Below, piece after piece: positions 49,643-58,188 of a stretch of DNA of 64,000 nt. The translations under genes and the position numbers were made by a program. Numbering within the stretch: position 1 is the stretch's first letter; the number at the start of each line of letters is the position of its first letter. Under the pieces are notes generated by a model. The model saw nothing but the letters and a program-made list of their open reading frames with translations. It did no database searches and was not told the origin of the DNA. This DNA comes from Nonomuraea zeae (lineage in GTDB: Bacteria; Actinomycetota; Actinomycetes; Streptosporangiales; Streptosporangiaceae), in contig NZ_VCKX01000001.1 of the NCBI RefSeq assembly GCF_005889725.1, positions 1 through 64,000 on the forward strand, in the 5' to 3' direction.

Positions 49643-51385
49643 TCACGGGCGCGGGACGTTGCGCAGGTTCGAGCGGGCGAGCTGGATCATGCGGCCGACG
49701 CCGCCGCTGAGCACGAGCTTGCTGGTGGTCGTGGCGAAGCCGGCCAGCTGCTGTCCGGTGATGTGCGGCGGCATGGACAGGGCGTTGGGATCGGTGACGA
49801 GATCGAGGAGCGCCGGTCCGTCGTGGTCCAGCGTCTGGCGCAGCGCGTCGCGCACGTCGCGTGGATCGTCGACCCGGAGGCCGTGAATGCCGCACGCGCG
49901 GGCGATCGCGGCATAGTCGGTGTGCGGGTACGTCGTGCCGTACGGCGGGAAGCCGGCGACGATCATCTCCAGGTCGACCATGCCGAGCGCGGAGTTGTCG
50001 AACAACACGATCTTGACCGGAAGGTCGTACTGGGTCAGCGTGAGCAGGTCGCCCATCAGCATGGAGAGCCCGCCGTCGCCCGACAGGGAGATGACCTGCC
50101 GGCCGCGGTCGGCCAGCTGCGCGCCGATGGCTTGGGGCAAGGCGTTGGCCATCGACCCGTGGGAGAAGGAGCCGAGCAGGCGACGCCGGCCGTTCGGAGA
50201 CAGGTAGCGGGCCGCCCAGACCGTGCACATGCCGGTGTCCACGGTGAAGACGGCGTCGCCGGCGGCCTCGTCGTCCAGCAGGGAAGCGACGTATTCGGGG
50301 TGGATCGGGCGGTGCCGCTCGACGTCGCGGGTGTAGGCCGACACGGCTCCTTCCAGAGCGGTGGCGTGCTTGTGCAGCATCCGGTCCAGGAAGCGGCGGC
50401 TGCTCTTCTCCCGCACCCGCGGCGTCAGGGCGCGCAGGGTTTCGCCGGCATCACCCCAGACGGCCAGGTCCAGCTTGCAGCGGCGGCCCAGGTTCTCGGG
50501 GCGGATGTCGACCTGGACGACGCGCACGTCGCCGGGGAGGAACGCGGTGTAGGGGAAGTCGGTGCCCAGCAGTATGAGCAGGTCCGCCTCGTGCATCGCC
50601 TCGTACGCGGCGCCGTAGCCGATCAGGCCGGACATGCCGACGTCGAACGCGTTGTCGTACTGGATCCATTCCTTGCCGCGCAGCGCGTGTCCGACCGGCG
50701 CCTTGACGCGGGCGGCGAAAGCCATGACCTCGTCGTGGGCGCCGGCCGTCCCGCTGCCGCAGAACAGCGTGACCGTCTCGGCTTCGTCGACCAGCCTGGC
50801 CAGCTCGGCGATCTCGGCCTCGCCGGGCCGCACGACCGGTCGCCGGGTGAGGATCGCCACGTCCGCACCCGGTTGCGCGGCGTCCTGTCCGGCGATGTCG
50901 CCCGACATGCTGACGACGGCGACCCCGCCCAAACCGATGGCGTGCTGGACGGCGGTCTGCAGGACGCGCGGCATCTGCTCCGGGTGTGAGATCAGCTCGG
51001 AGTAGTGGCTGCACTCGGCGAACAGCCGGTCCGGGTGGGTCTCCTGGAAGTAGGAGGTGCCGATCTCGGCGCTGGGAATGTGGGCGGCCAGCGCCAGCAC
51101 CGGGGCCATGCTGCGATGCGCGTCGTACAGACCGTTGATCAGGTGCAGATGACCCGGGCCGCAGCTGCCCGCGCAGGCGCCCAGCCGCCCGGTGAGCTGT
51201 GCCTCCGCACCTGCCGCGAACGCTCCGACCTCCTCGTGCCGCACCTGCACCCACTCGATCGCCGGATGACGGCGCACGGCGTCGGTGACCGGATTGAGGC
51301 TGTCACCGACGACGCCGTACATCCGCTCGACCCCGGCCCGCACGAGAATGTCCACGAACTGCTCCGCGACGCTCTGCTTGGCCAT
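49643..51385 (-). CDS. poxB: Pyruvate oxidase / pyruvate:quinone dehydrogenase-like ThDP enzyme
   Basis: A 580-aa enzyme of the PoxB group. N-terminal ThDP domain: VAEQFVDILVRAGVERMYGV, GDSLNPVTDAVRRHPAIEWV, RHEEVGAFAAGAEAQLTGR with catalytic Glu, and CAGSCGPGHLHLINGLYDAH. The middle domain binds FAD. The C-terminal domain has the ThDP motif SGDGGLSMLMGDLLTLTQYD and KIVLFDNSALGMV. It decarboxylates pyruvate to acetate with reduction of FAD and quinone. The C-terminus ends in an amphipathic-type run (GRMIQLARSNLRNVPRP), as used for membrane binding in E. coli PoxB. Isolated; not linked to the adjacent PKS. Confidence 0.88.
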   Translation of the reverse strand: MAKQSVAEQFVDILVRAGVERMYGVVGDSLNPVTDAVRRHPAIEWVQVRHEEVGAFAAGAEAQLTGRLGACAGSCGPGHLHLINGLYDAHRSMAPVLALAAHIPSAEIGTSYFQETHPDRLFAECSHYSELISHPEQMPRVLQTAVQHAIGLGGVAVVSMSGDIAGQDAAQPGADVAILTRRPVVRPGEAEIAELARLVDEAETVTLFCGSGTAGAHDEVMAFAARVKAPVGHALRGKEWIQYDNAFDVGMSGLIGYGAAYEAMHEADLLILLGTDFPYTAFLPGDVRVVQVDIRPENLGRRCKLDLAVWGDAGETLRALTPRVREKSSRRFLDRMLHKHATALEGAVSAYTRDVERHRPIHPEYVASLLDDEAAGDAVFTVDTGMCTVWAARYLSPNGRRRLLGSFSHGSMANALPQAIGAQLADRGRQVISLSGDGGLSMLMGDLLTLTQYDLPVKIVLFDNSALGMVDLEMIVAGFPPYGTTYPHTDYAAIARACGIHGLRVDDPRDVRDALRQTLDHDGPALLDLVTDPNALSMPPHITGQQLAGFATTTSKLVLSGGVGRMIQLARSNLRNVPRP

Positions 51386-51671
51386 ATCCCTCGACGCCCC
51401 CGTCTGCTCAGAAACTCCGGCCGATCAGCAGGCCCCCACCTCTGATCTGCCGAATCTCCATCGAATCGCCTTGTCCGGCTGGATTCCCCTAGCGTTCCCG
51501 TTTCCGCCAGTACGAAGAGTGGCCTTTCGTCACGGACAGCCCCGCCCGGCTTACGGCGAGCCCGAAGCCGCATCATCCACGCCCCGAAACGTCAGGAGGC
51601 GTGCATGGAGCTGTCGTCCGTGGGAAGTCAAGCGTGGCGGCCGATCAGCACTAATAGGTGACAGATCTGTG

Positions 51672-51689
51672 TTTGGCCTCAAGTCCAAA
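51672..51689. promoter_or_regulatory. Operator-like palindrome upstream of the PKS gene
   Basis: TTTGGCCTCAAGTCCAAA; 7 of 9 half-site pairs match. Its reverse complement contains GACTTGAG, which recurs at 55745-55760. A likely TetR site. Confidence 0.5.
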
Positions 51690-51749
51690 TGAATTACTTG
51701 GGCATGAAGTGGGATAACTCTAGTAATAGATCTTGGATTCTAGTTTACT

Positions 51750-51767
51750 TTTAGTCTGGAGACCAAA
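51750..51767. promoter_or_regulatory. Second operator-like palindrome upstream of the PKS gene
   Basis: TTTAGTCTGGAGACCAAA; 7 of 9 half-site pairs match. It ends 20 nt before the PKS ATG and matches the other sites in the AGnCT...AGnCC pattern. Confidence 0.45.
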
Positions 51768-51787
51768 GATCAGAGACAGGGTCCACT

Positions 51788-54700
51788 ATGAACCGGCGCA
51801 ATGGACAGCAGAAGAAGCCGGCCGAGATCGCGATCATCGGAATCGCCTGCCGGTACCCAGGAGTGCACGGTCCTCGTCAGTTCTGGCGTTCTCTCATGAG
51901 CGCCGACGACGCGATCGGCAAAAGCCCGCCGCAGCATTCCCGCTGGGGCCGTCCACAGGGCGGCTGTCTCGACGCGATCGACGAGTTCGACGCGGCGTTC
52001 TTCGACATGGCACCGCGCGAGGCCCAGCAGGCCGACCCGCAGCTGCGGCTCTTCCTCGAGACCGCGTGGGAGGCCGTCGAGGACGCCGGCGTGGTCCCGG
52101 ATCGGCTCGCGGGCACCCGTACCGGCGTGTTCGTCGGGCAGGTGACCTCCAACTACTGGGAGCTGCTCTGCCGGAGCACCGATCCCGACATCTACAGCCT
52201 GGTGGGCAGCGAGTTCCGGGCGTCGTTACCCGGGCGCGCCTCGTTCCATCTCGATCTACGGGGTCCCAGCATGTCCGTGGACACGGCCTGCTCGGCGTCC
52301 CTGGCGGCAGTGCATCTCGCCTGCCAGAGCATCCAGCTGGGCGAGTCGGTGATGGCCCTGGCCGGAGGAGTCAACCTGGCGCTGCTGCCGTTCGAGGAGG
52401 AGGCCTTCTCCGACGCCGGCATGCTCGCCGCCGACAGGCGCTGCAAGTTCGGCGACGCGCAGGCCGACGGGTTCGTGCGGTCCGAGGGCGTCGGAGTGGT
52501 CATGCTCAAGCCGCTGCCGCACGCCATCGCCGACGGCGATCGCGTGTACGCGGTCATTCGCGGCAGCTCGGTCACCAACGACGGCCACAGCAACGGCCTG
52601 CTGATGACTCCCAGCCAGACCGGGCAGGAGCACATGCTTCGTCACGCCCTGGACGACGCCGCGATACACCCGGCACAGGTCGACTACGTCGAGGCGCACG
52701 GCACCGGGACGCCCGTGGGCGACGAGGTGGAGCTGACGGCCCTCGGCAACGTCCTCGGCGAGGGCCGCCCGCCCGGACGACCGTGCCTCGTGGGCTCGGT
52801 CAAGTCGAACATCGGTCACACCGAGGCGGCAGCGGGAGTGGCCGGGCTCATCAAGGCGGCTCTGTGCCTGCATCACCAGGTCGTGCCGCCCACCCTGCAC
52901 GTGCGCGAGCCCAGTGCCTCGCTCGGCTGGAACTCCTCGGCTCTGGAGCTCCCCACCCGGGCGCGGCCGTTGACCCGCGGCGACGGGCCGCTGGTGGCGG
53001 GTGTGAGTTCGTTCGGGATCACCGGCACGAACGTGCACGTCGTGCTGGCCGAACACGTCTCGGCCGGGCACCCGGAGCCGGCCGGCGCGCCGGTGGGCGG
53101 CCGGCATCTGTTCGCGCTGTCGGCGCGCTCGCCCGAGACCCTGCGGGCGGCCGCCTCGCAAGCCGCCGACTTCCTGTTACCCGGCGGCGCCGGGCACGGT
53201 CTCGGGCTGGCGGACATCTGCCACACGGCCACCCGGCGACGTAAACATCACGAACATCGCCTGGTGGCGGTGGGCTCCACCCATGAGGACCTGGCCGCGG
53301 CCCTGCTCACGCACGCCCGCGGCGACGACGACGCTGACGTCGCCGGCACGGCGCCGGCGGCCGAGGCGGGCGGGCCCGTCTCGGGAGAGGTGCCAGGAGA
53401 GGCGGCCCGCATCGTCTTCGTGTTCCCCGGCCAGGGTGCCCAGTGGACCGGAATGGCCCGCGACTTGCTGTCGGACTCGCCGGTTTTCCGCGCGGCGCTG
53501 CGGGAGTGCTCCGACGCCGTCGAGGCGGAGACGGGCTGGTCCGTGCTCGACCGGCTGGCCGGCGACACCCCTCTGCCGCCGCGCGCCCGAGATGTCCAGC
53601 CCGTCCTGTGGGCGGTCCAGGTGGCGCTGGCGTCGCTGTGGTCGTCGATGGGTGTGGAGCCGGATCTGGTCATCGGGCACAGCATGGGCGAGGTGGCGGC
53701 CGTCTGCGCGGCGGGCGGCCTCAGCGTGCCGGACGCCGCGGCGGTCATCTGCCGCCGCAGCGCGCTGACCGAGCGGATCAGCGGCCGTGGGGCCATGCTG
53801 TCCGCGGGTCTGTCGCCGGTCGAGGCCCAGGCGGTGCTGGCCGGTTTCGAGGACCGGGTGTCCGTGGCCGCCGCCAACGGTCCCGCCTGCACCGTGCTGT
53901 CCGGCGAGCGGGCGGCGCTGGCCGAGATCGCCGGCAAGCTCGATCGCGCGGGCGTGTTCCATCGCAGGGTGGCGGTCGACTTCGCCTCGCACAGCCCGCA
54001 GGTGGACGAGGTCGCCGACGACCTCGGCCGCGCCTTGGCCGGGATCCGCCCGGTGGCCGGCGGCGTGCCGGTGTGGTCCACGATGCTGGACCGGGTCACG
54101 GACGGCGCCTGTTTCGATGCCGCCTACTGGGTGCGTAACCTGCGCGAACCGGTGCGCTTCGCCTCCGCGGTCGCCGGGGCGGCGAAGGAGCAGCCGACGG
54201 TGTTCGTGGAGATCAGCCCGCATCCGATCCTGGCGGGGGCGGTCCAGGACTGCCTGCGGCATCACGGGCTGACCGGGACGGCGGTGCCTTCGCTGCGGCG
54301 CGGGTGCGAGTCCTGGCCGCAGTTGCTGGAGTCGCTGGCGTCCATCCATGTGGCCGGGGGCGCGGTGGACTGGGCCCGGCTGCACCCGGCGGGACGCCCG
54401 GTGAGCCTGCCGACCTATCCCTGGCAGCGCGAGAGCTACTGGTTCGGCCGGCCCGATGCCGCCCCGCCGGGCCCGCCGCGTGATCCCGCCGCCTTTCCCT
54501 CTGCGCCATCCCACCACGCCCCGGCCGTACCGGTCGCGCAGAACGCGGCGGGCGGACGCCCGGCAGTGCCGGTCGAGCTGGTCGGCGACCTGCGCCTGCT
54601 CGGTCTCGAAGGCCCCGTGACGGCCGAGCTGCGCAACGTGAGCCTGCAACTGGTCGTTCGGGACGACGCCGCGGATCCCGGTCCGCAGCCACAGATCGGC

Positions 54701-55051
54701 CCGGCAGCGCAACCCGCCGCACGGCCCACCGCATGGCCCGCCGCACAGCCCGCGGCACGGCCCGCCGAACAGCCCGCCGCACGGCCCGCGGCTCGGGACG
54801 GAGCTCAGGGCGGTGAGCTGGCCGAGTGGGTGATGGACCAGATCGCCCGGGAGCTGTCCCTGCCCGCCGCGCGGCTCAACCCTCGCCGGTGCCTGCACGC
54901 CATGGGCCTGGACTCCTTGATGGCCGCGCGCCTGGCCGGCCGCCTGCGTGCCGACGCCGGAGTGGACGTCCCCACCGGCCTGCTCCTGGGTGAACGCCCC
55001 CTCGGTGACGTGCTCGCCACCATCCAGTCGCTTGCCCGCCAAGCGCCATAG
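51788..55051 (+). CDS. Type I polyketide synthase, single KS-AT-ACP module
   Basis: A 1087-aa protein. Ketosynthase about 10-425: active Cys in VDTACSASLAAV, His in YVEAHGTGTPVG and NIGHTEAAAGVAG. Acyltransferase about 540-850: FPGQGAQWTGMARDLL, GHSMGEVAAVCAAGG with the active Ser, and FASHSPQV where methylmalonyl types have YASH, so methylmalonyl is slightly favoured. ACP about 1005-1080 with GLDSLMAARL. No ketoreductase, dehydratase or thioesterase. An Ala/Pro-rich repeat linker (54706-54796) precedes the ACP. It may add one unit to a starter supplied by other enzymes, or act iteratively. The ribosome binding site is weak. Confidence 0.92.
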   Translation: MNRRNGQQKKPAEIAIIGIACRYPGVHGPRQFWRSLMSADDAIGKSPPQHSRWGRPQGGCLDAIDEFDAAFFDMAPREAQQADPQLRLFLETAWEAVEDAGVVPDRLAGTRTGVFVGQVTSNYWELLCRSTDPDIYSLVGSEFRASLPGRASFHLDLRGPSMSVDTACSASLAAVHLACQSIQLGESVMALAGGVNLALLPFEEEAFSDAGMLAADRRCKFGDAQADGFVRSEGVGVVMLKPLPHAIADGDRVYAVIRGSSVTNDGHSNGLLMTPSQTGQEHMLRHALDDAAIHPAQVDYVEAHGTGTPVGDEVELTALGNVLGEGRPPGRPCLVGSVKSNIGHTEAAAGVAGLIKAALCLHHQVVPPTLHVREPSASLGWNSSALELPTRARPLTRGDGPLVAGVSSFGITGTNVHVVLAEHVSAGHPEPAGAPVGGRHLFALSARSPETLRAAASQAADFLLPGGAGHGLGLADICHTATRRRKHHEHRLVAVGSTHEDLAAALLTHARGDDDADVAGTAPAAEAGGPVSGEVPGEAARIVFVFPGQGAQWTGMARDLLSDSPVFRAALRECSDAVEAETGWSVLDRLAGDTPLPPRARDVQPVLWAVQVALASLWSSMGVEPDLVIGHSMGEVAAVCAAGGLSVPDAAAVICRRSALTERISGRGAMLSAGLSPVEAQAVLAGFEDRVSVAAANGPACTVLSGERAALAEIAGKLDRAGVFHRRVAVDFASHSPQVDEVADDLGRALAGIRPVAGGVPVWSTMLDRVTDGACFDAAYWVRNLREPVRFASAVAGAAKEQPTVFVEISPHPILAGAVQDCLRHHGLTGTAVPSLRRGCESWPQLLESLASIHVAGGAVDWARLHPAGRPVSLPTYPWQRESYWFGRPDAAPPGPPRDPAAFPSAPSHHAPAVPVAQNAAGGRPAVPVELVGDLRLLGLEGPVTAELRNVSLQLVVRDDAADPGPQPQIGPAAQPAARPTAWPAAQPAARPAEQPAARPAARDGAQGGELAEWVMDQIARELSLPAARLNPRRCLHAMGLDSLMAARLAGRLRADAGVDVPTGLLLGERPLGDVLATIQSLARQAP
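54706..54796 (+). repeat. Short tandem repeats coding the PKS Ala/Pro linker
   Basis: Imperfect repeats coding QPAARP, TAWPA, QPAARPAE and QPAARPA join AT and ACP. Similar linker expansion is common in PKS but this one is unusually regular. Confidence 0.65.
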
Positions 55052-55052
55052 T

Positions 55053-55068
55053 GTAGACTCGGGTCCAA
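55053..55068. promoter_or_regulatory. Operator-like site in front of tetR
   Basis: GTAGACTCGGGTCCAA lies directly after the PKS stop and 36 nt before the TetR ATG. It matches TAGACT-n-n-AGTCTA at most positions. It would give TetR autoregulation. Confidence 0.45.
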
Positions 55069-55103
55069 GATTCTACTGCGAACCATCGAGGTGGACCCAC
55101 GCA

Positions 55104-55724
55104 ATGACACCTCAGCACAGCGTCGGCCGACGAGAGCGCAACAGGGAGGCGATGCGGGCTCGGGTGTACGAAGCCGCCATCTCCCTCTTCGCCGAGAAGG
55201 GCTACACCGCGACCTCCTTCGACGAGATCGCCGACCGGGCCGATGTCGCACGCGCCACCGTCTTCAACTACTTCAAGCGCAAGGACGAGTTCCTCCTGGC
55301 CTGGGGCGACGAGCGCCGCCGCCGCCTCGGGGTCATGCTCATCCAGGAGAGCTCGCGCGAGAGCGGCGTCCTCGACCAGCTGACGCGCTGCATGAGCCGG
55401 CTGGGCGAGGTCACCACGCACGAGCGCCGCATCACCAGCGAGCTGCTGCTGGCCTGGGTGCGCACAGGAGCCCCGGTGCTCGAGGAGCCGTACACCGCCT
55501 TCATCTTCGCGCAGATCCTCACCGACGGTAAGGCGCGGGGGGAGGTGCGTCCCGACATCGACGCGGTGGCCGTGGGCCACCTGCTTCGCGACATGTACCT
55601 GGGCACGCTGTACCGCTGGGTGGGCGAGGGGCCGCCGCCGTTCCCGCTGGCGCAGTCGCTGACGGCATCGCTGCGCCTCATCTTCGACGGCATACTCCCC
55701 GAAGACGCCACGGTTGCGCACTAG
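55104..55724 (+). CDS. TetR family regulator of the PKS cluster
   Basis: A 206-aa regulator with a TetR HTH (ARVYEAAISLFAEKGYTATS, FDEIADRADVARATVFNYFK) and a helical ligand-binding part (LGEVTTHERRITSELLLAWV, LLRDMYLGTLYRWVGEGPPP). The ATG follows GAGGTGG. It sits 53 nt after the PKS stop on the same strand. Copies of one palindromic pattern occur before the PKS, before tetR and after it, so it probably controls the entire cluster and itself. The ligand may be a pathway product. Confidence 0.9.
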   Translation: MTPQHSVGRRERNREAMRARVYEAAISLFAEKGYTATSFDEIADRADVARATVFNYFKRKDEFLLAWGDERRRRLGVMLIQESSRESGVLDQLTRCMSRLGEVTTHERRITSELLLAWVRTGAPVLEEPYTAFIFAQILTDGKARGEVRPDIDAVAVGHLLRDMYLGTLYRWVGEGPPPFPLAQSLTASLRLIFDGILPEDATVAH

Positions 55725-55727
55725 ACA

Positions 55728-55760
55728 TAGGCTTGAGTATCAAGTTAGACTTGAGTCTAT
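55728..55760. promoter_or_regulatory. Pair of operator-like sites downstream of tetR
   Basis: TAGGCTTGAGTAT (55728-55740) is followed 18 nt on by TTAGACTTGAGTCTAT (55745-55760), whose TAGACT/AGTCTA arms are perfect. This is the best palindrome of the family and lies just before the small ORF and response regulator gene. Confidence 0.55.
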
Positions 55761-55785
55761 AAATATCCGCTGATGGGATGGCGTC

Positions 55786-55956
55786 ATGAGCCTCAGCGAG
55801 CCGAACGGCCGGGCAATGCCCGGAGGACTACGCCGCAGGTGCGGCGGACGGTCCGACAATCCGAGCCGGGCTCCGCGGCCGGCACCCGCCAAACCTGATC
55901 ATGGACGCTTCGCCGCGCGGAAGACCACGGCGACCTCCGGCCCGGGGAGGCCGTGA
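55786..55956 (+). CDS. Possible 56-aa basic peptide overlapping the response regulator gene
   Basis: Open frame starting MSLSEPNGRAMPGGLRRRCG and rich in Arg and Pro. Its TGA overlaps the ATG of the response regulator by one base (TGATG), which suggests translational coupling. The ribosome binding site (GGGATGG) is weak and no homologue is known to me. It may be a leader peptide rather than a functional protein. Confidence 0.3.
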   Translation: MSLSEPNGRAMPGGLRRRCGGRSDNPSRAPRPAPAKPDHGRFAARKTTATSGPGRP

Positions 55957-56615
55957 TGATGGATGTCGAAGCCCTCCTGGTCGATGCCCATCCGGCCTTC
56001 CGTGATGGCCTGCGGGCCGCGCTGGAGTCGGCCGGGATCGCCCGCGTGGTCGGAGAAGCCGGCGACGGGGTCAGCGCGGTCCAGATGGTCGCGGCCATGC
56101 AGCCGGACGTCGTCCTCATCGACGTCACGCTCAACGGGAGCTCCGGCATCGAGGCCACCCGGCGCATCACCGGAGGACCCCACGCTCCCCACGTCCTGGT
56201 GATCTCCGCGGTCGATGACGACGATGCCGTCATCGGAGCCCTGCGGGCCGGCGCCAAGGGGTTCATCGACAAGGCCGTGTCGCGCGAGGAGCTGCTGCAC
56301 GGCATCCATCTGGTGGCGCACGGCGGAGCGGCGTTCAGCCCGAGCGTGGCCGATCGGCTCCCCGCCTACTTCTCGGCCCTGCACGAGGTGCCCGGCCGGG
56401 TGGCCTTTCCCGACCTCACCGACCGCGAGACGCAGATTCTCGAGCTGCTCGCATGCGGGTACGACAACCGCAGCATCTCCCGGCGCCTCGTGCTGGCCGA
56501 GAAGACCATCCGCAATCACATCACGCGAATATTCACCAAATTGGATGTGCCTGACAGAATGACCGCGGCGCTGCGCGCCAGAAACGCCGGACTGGGTTTG
56601 GAGCACGTTTCCTGA
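55956..56615 (+). CDS. Orphan NarL/FixJ-type response regulator
   Basis: A 219-aa regulator. The receiver domain has VEALLVDAHPAFRDGLRAAL, where the second acid of the usual DD pair is Ala, phospho-Asp in VVLIDVTLNGSSGI and Lys in FIDKAVS. The LuxR HTH is LTDRETQILELLACGYDNRS, ISRRLVLAEKTIRNHITRIF. There is no partner kinase gene. With the weakened acidic pocket it may respond to a ligand or be constitutively active. Start at ATG 55956 (55959 equally possible). An 11-bp hairpin follows. Confidence 0.88.
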   Translation: MMDVEALLVDAHPAFRDGLRAALESAGIARVVGEAGDGVSAVQMVAAMQPDVVLIDVTLNGSSGIEATRRITGGPHAPHVLVISAVDDDDAVIGALRAGAKGFIDKAVSREELLHGIHLVAHGGAAFSPSVADRLPAYFSALHEVPGRVAFPDLTDRETQILELLACGYDNRSISRRLVLAEKTIRNHITRIFTKLDVPDRMTAALRARNAGLGLEHVS

Positions 56616-56659
56616 CACTTCCCGGCACCGGCCGGCGAACTCCGCAAGCGTCCATGCCC

Positions 56660-56691
56660 AGACCGGCTCCGCATTCACAGGAGCCGGTCTT
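56660..56691 (+). terminator. Hairpin terminator after the response regulator
   Basis: The stem AGACCGGCTCC (56660-56670) pairs with GGAGCCGGTCT (56680-56690), loop 9 nt, followed by TTGG. It isolates the regulator from the aminotransferase operon. The remaining gap to 56941 holds that operon's promoter; no gene seen there. Confidence 0.75.
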
Positions 56692-56941
56692 GGCTGCGTC
56701 GACACCCGGAAAATCCCGCAAACTTTCCCGTTTCCCCATGGGCCCTATACGGGACCTGATAGGGACATCGCTCCCAAGAAAGCGGGACATCCGGCCGCCT
56801 AGGCTCATATGTGTCAGCTGACCGGCAAAAGGCATTCTCGAGGCGGAAACCGCAATGGCCTCCGCAGCACCGCTCCATGCGGAACAGAATTCCCCTTTTG
56901 TCATCAGCGCAGGTGACATCAGCACATATCTGGGAGGTACG

Positions 56942-58183
56942 ATGCGTGACGACGTTCTCACCCGCGACCTCGACAGCGACTCGCGCGGTGACCCGCGGCG
57001 CGCGTCCGGCACCGGCGCCAAGGGCCCGCTGGCGCCCGGCGCGCAAGTCTGGCACAACTTCGCGCTCTCGGCCGGACGACCGGCGTTCTTCCGGGCGGCC
57101 AAAGGCGCGCGGGTGCTCACCGAGGACGGCACCACCCTGCTCGACCTGTACGGCGGCAGCGGGACGATCATCCTCGGGCACGGCAACCAGGCGCAGATCG
57201 ACGCCGTGCGCGCCGTGCTCGACAGCGGCGCCACCGTGAGCCTTCGCCATCCCCTGGAGCCACGGCTGGCCGGGCGCGTGGTGGACCTGTGCCCCGAAGC
57301 CGAGTACGCCGCCTTCTTCAAGACCGGCTCGGAAGCCGTCCACGCGGCCATCACCGCGTGCATCCGGGCGACCGGACGGCGCAAGGTGCTCACCACCACC
57401 TACCACGGATGGCTGCTCCCGCTCGGGTACCTCAAGCCCGAGAACCGATCGGCCGCCAACCGGACCTCGGCGCGGGAGACGACGGGCAACGCGTCCGGCA
57501 TCGACGTGGTCGATCTGGACTGGCAGTCGCCGAACCTGGTCGAGGAGGTACGTGCGGCCGCCCAGGGCGCCGCCTGCATCCTCGTCACGCCCAACGCGCT
57601 CACCCCCGGCGCTCCGATCGTGCGCGCCGTGGTGCGCGCCGCCCGCGACGCCGGCGCCCTGGTGGTGTTCGACGAGGTGAAGGCGGGCTTCCGCTACGCC
57701 TATCCCAACGTGACGGCGGTGTGGGACCTGCGGCCGGATCTGCGGGTGCTCAGCAAGGCCATGGGCAACGGCTTCCCCATCGCCGCGCTGGCCGGAGGCG
57801 AACTGCTCGCCTCCGAGGCCACTTTCAGCCTGTTCAGCACCTACGCGTCGGAGTTCGTCTCGATGGCGGCCGCCTCGGCCTGCCTGGACGAGCTGGCCGG
57901 CGGCGGCTACGACGCCTTCGCCCGCGCCTCGACCGCCCTGTACGAGGGGCTGCGGGAGATCGGCCCGCGCTACGGCGTCGCCGTCCGCGGCATCCCGACC
58001 TTCTTCCGGCTGGAGCTGCCCGGCACCGTGCAACCGGACGTGCTCTGCCGGGCTCTCTACGACCGGGGCGTCCTGTACCACCCGCTGGACGAGGTCCTGG
58101 CCAGCGCGGCGTACGGATCGGCAGAGGTCGAGCAGGCGCTCGCCGCCTTCACCGGCGCGTTCGACGAGACGATCCTGGGGTGA
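56942..58183 (+). CDS. Class III aminotransferase (GSA-aminomutase-like)
   Basis: A 413-aa PLP enzyme. It has LDLYGGSGTIILGHGNQAQI, SEAVHAAITACIRATGRRKV, LVVFDEVKAGFRYAYPN with the PLP Asp, and the PLP Lys in VLSKAMGNGFPIAALAGG. The relationship is to glutamate-1-semialdehyde aminomutase and related antibiotic aminotransferases. It probably places an amine on an aldehyde or ketone made by the GMC or ThDP enzymes downstream. The ATG follows GGGAGGT; it is the first gene of the operon of tailoring enzymes. Confidence 0.88.
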   Translation: MRDDVLTRDLDSDSRGDPRRASGTGAKGPLAPGAQVWHNFALSAGRPAFFRAAKGARVLTEDGTTLLDLYGGSGTIILGHGNQAQIDAVRAVLDSGATVSLRHPLEPRLAGRVVDLCPEAEYAAFFKTGSEAVHAAITACIRATGRRKVLTTTYHGWLLPLGYLKPENRSAANRTSARETTGNASGIDVVDLDWQSPNLVEEVRAAAQGAACILVTPNALTPGAPIVRAVVRAARDAGALVVFDEVKAGFRYAYPNVTAVWDLRPDLRVLSKAMGNGFPIAALAGGELLASEATFSLFSTYASEFVSMAAASACLDELAGGGYDAFARASTALYEGLREIGPRYGVAVRGIPTFFRLELPGTVQPDVLCRALYDRGVLYHPLDEVLASAAYGSAEVEQALAAFTGAFDETILG

Positions 58184-58188
58184 GCGGC

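Larger units (their letters stand above)
51386..51787. promoter_or_regulatory. AT-richer promoter region of the PKS gene, with operator-like palindromes
   Basis: 402 nt without a gene. The right half (51650-51770) is markedly AT-rich. It holds ACAGATCTGT (51661-51670), a perfect 10-bp palindrome, and two longer inverted repeats at 51672-51689 and 51750-51767. It must carry the PKS promoter and that of poxB. Confidence 0.5.

Noticed and set aside
51788..55051. PKS as an enediyne or highly reducing iterative PKS
   Set aside because: No KR, DH, ER or product-template region; the KS and AT motifs are those of modular type I.
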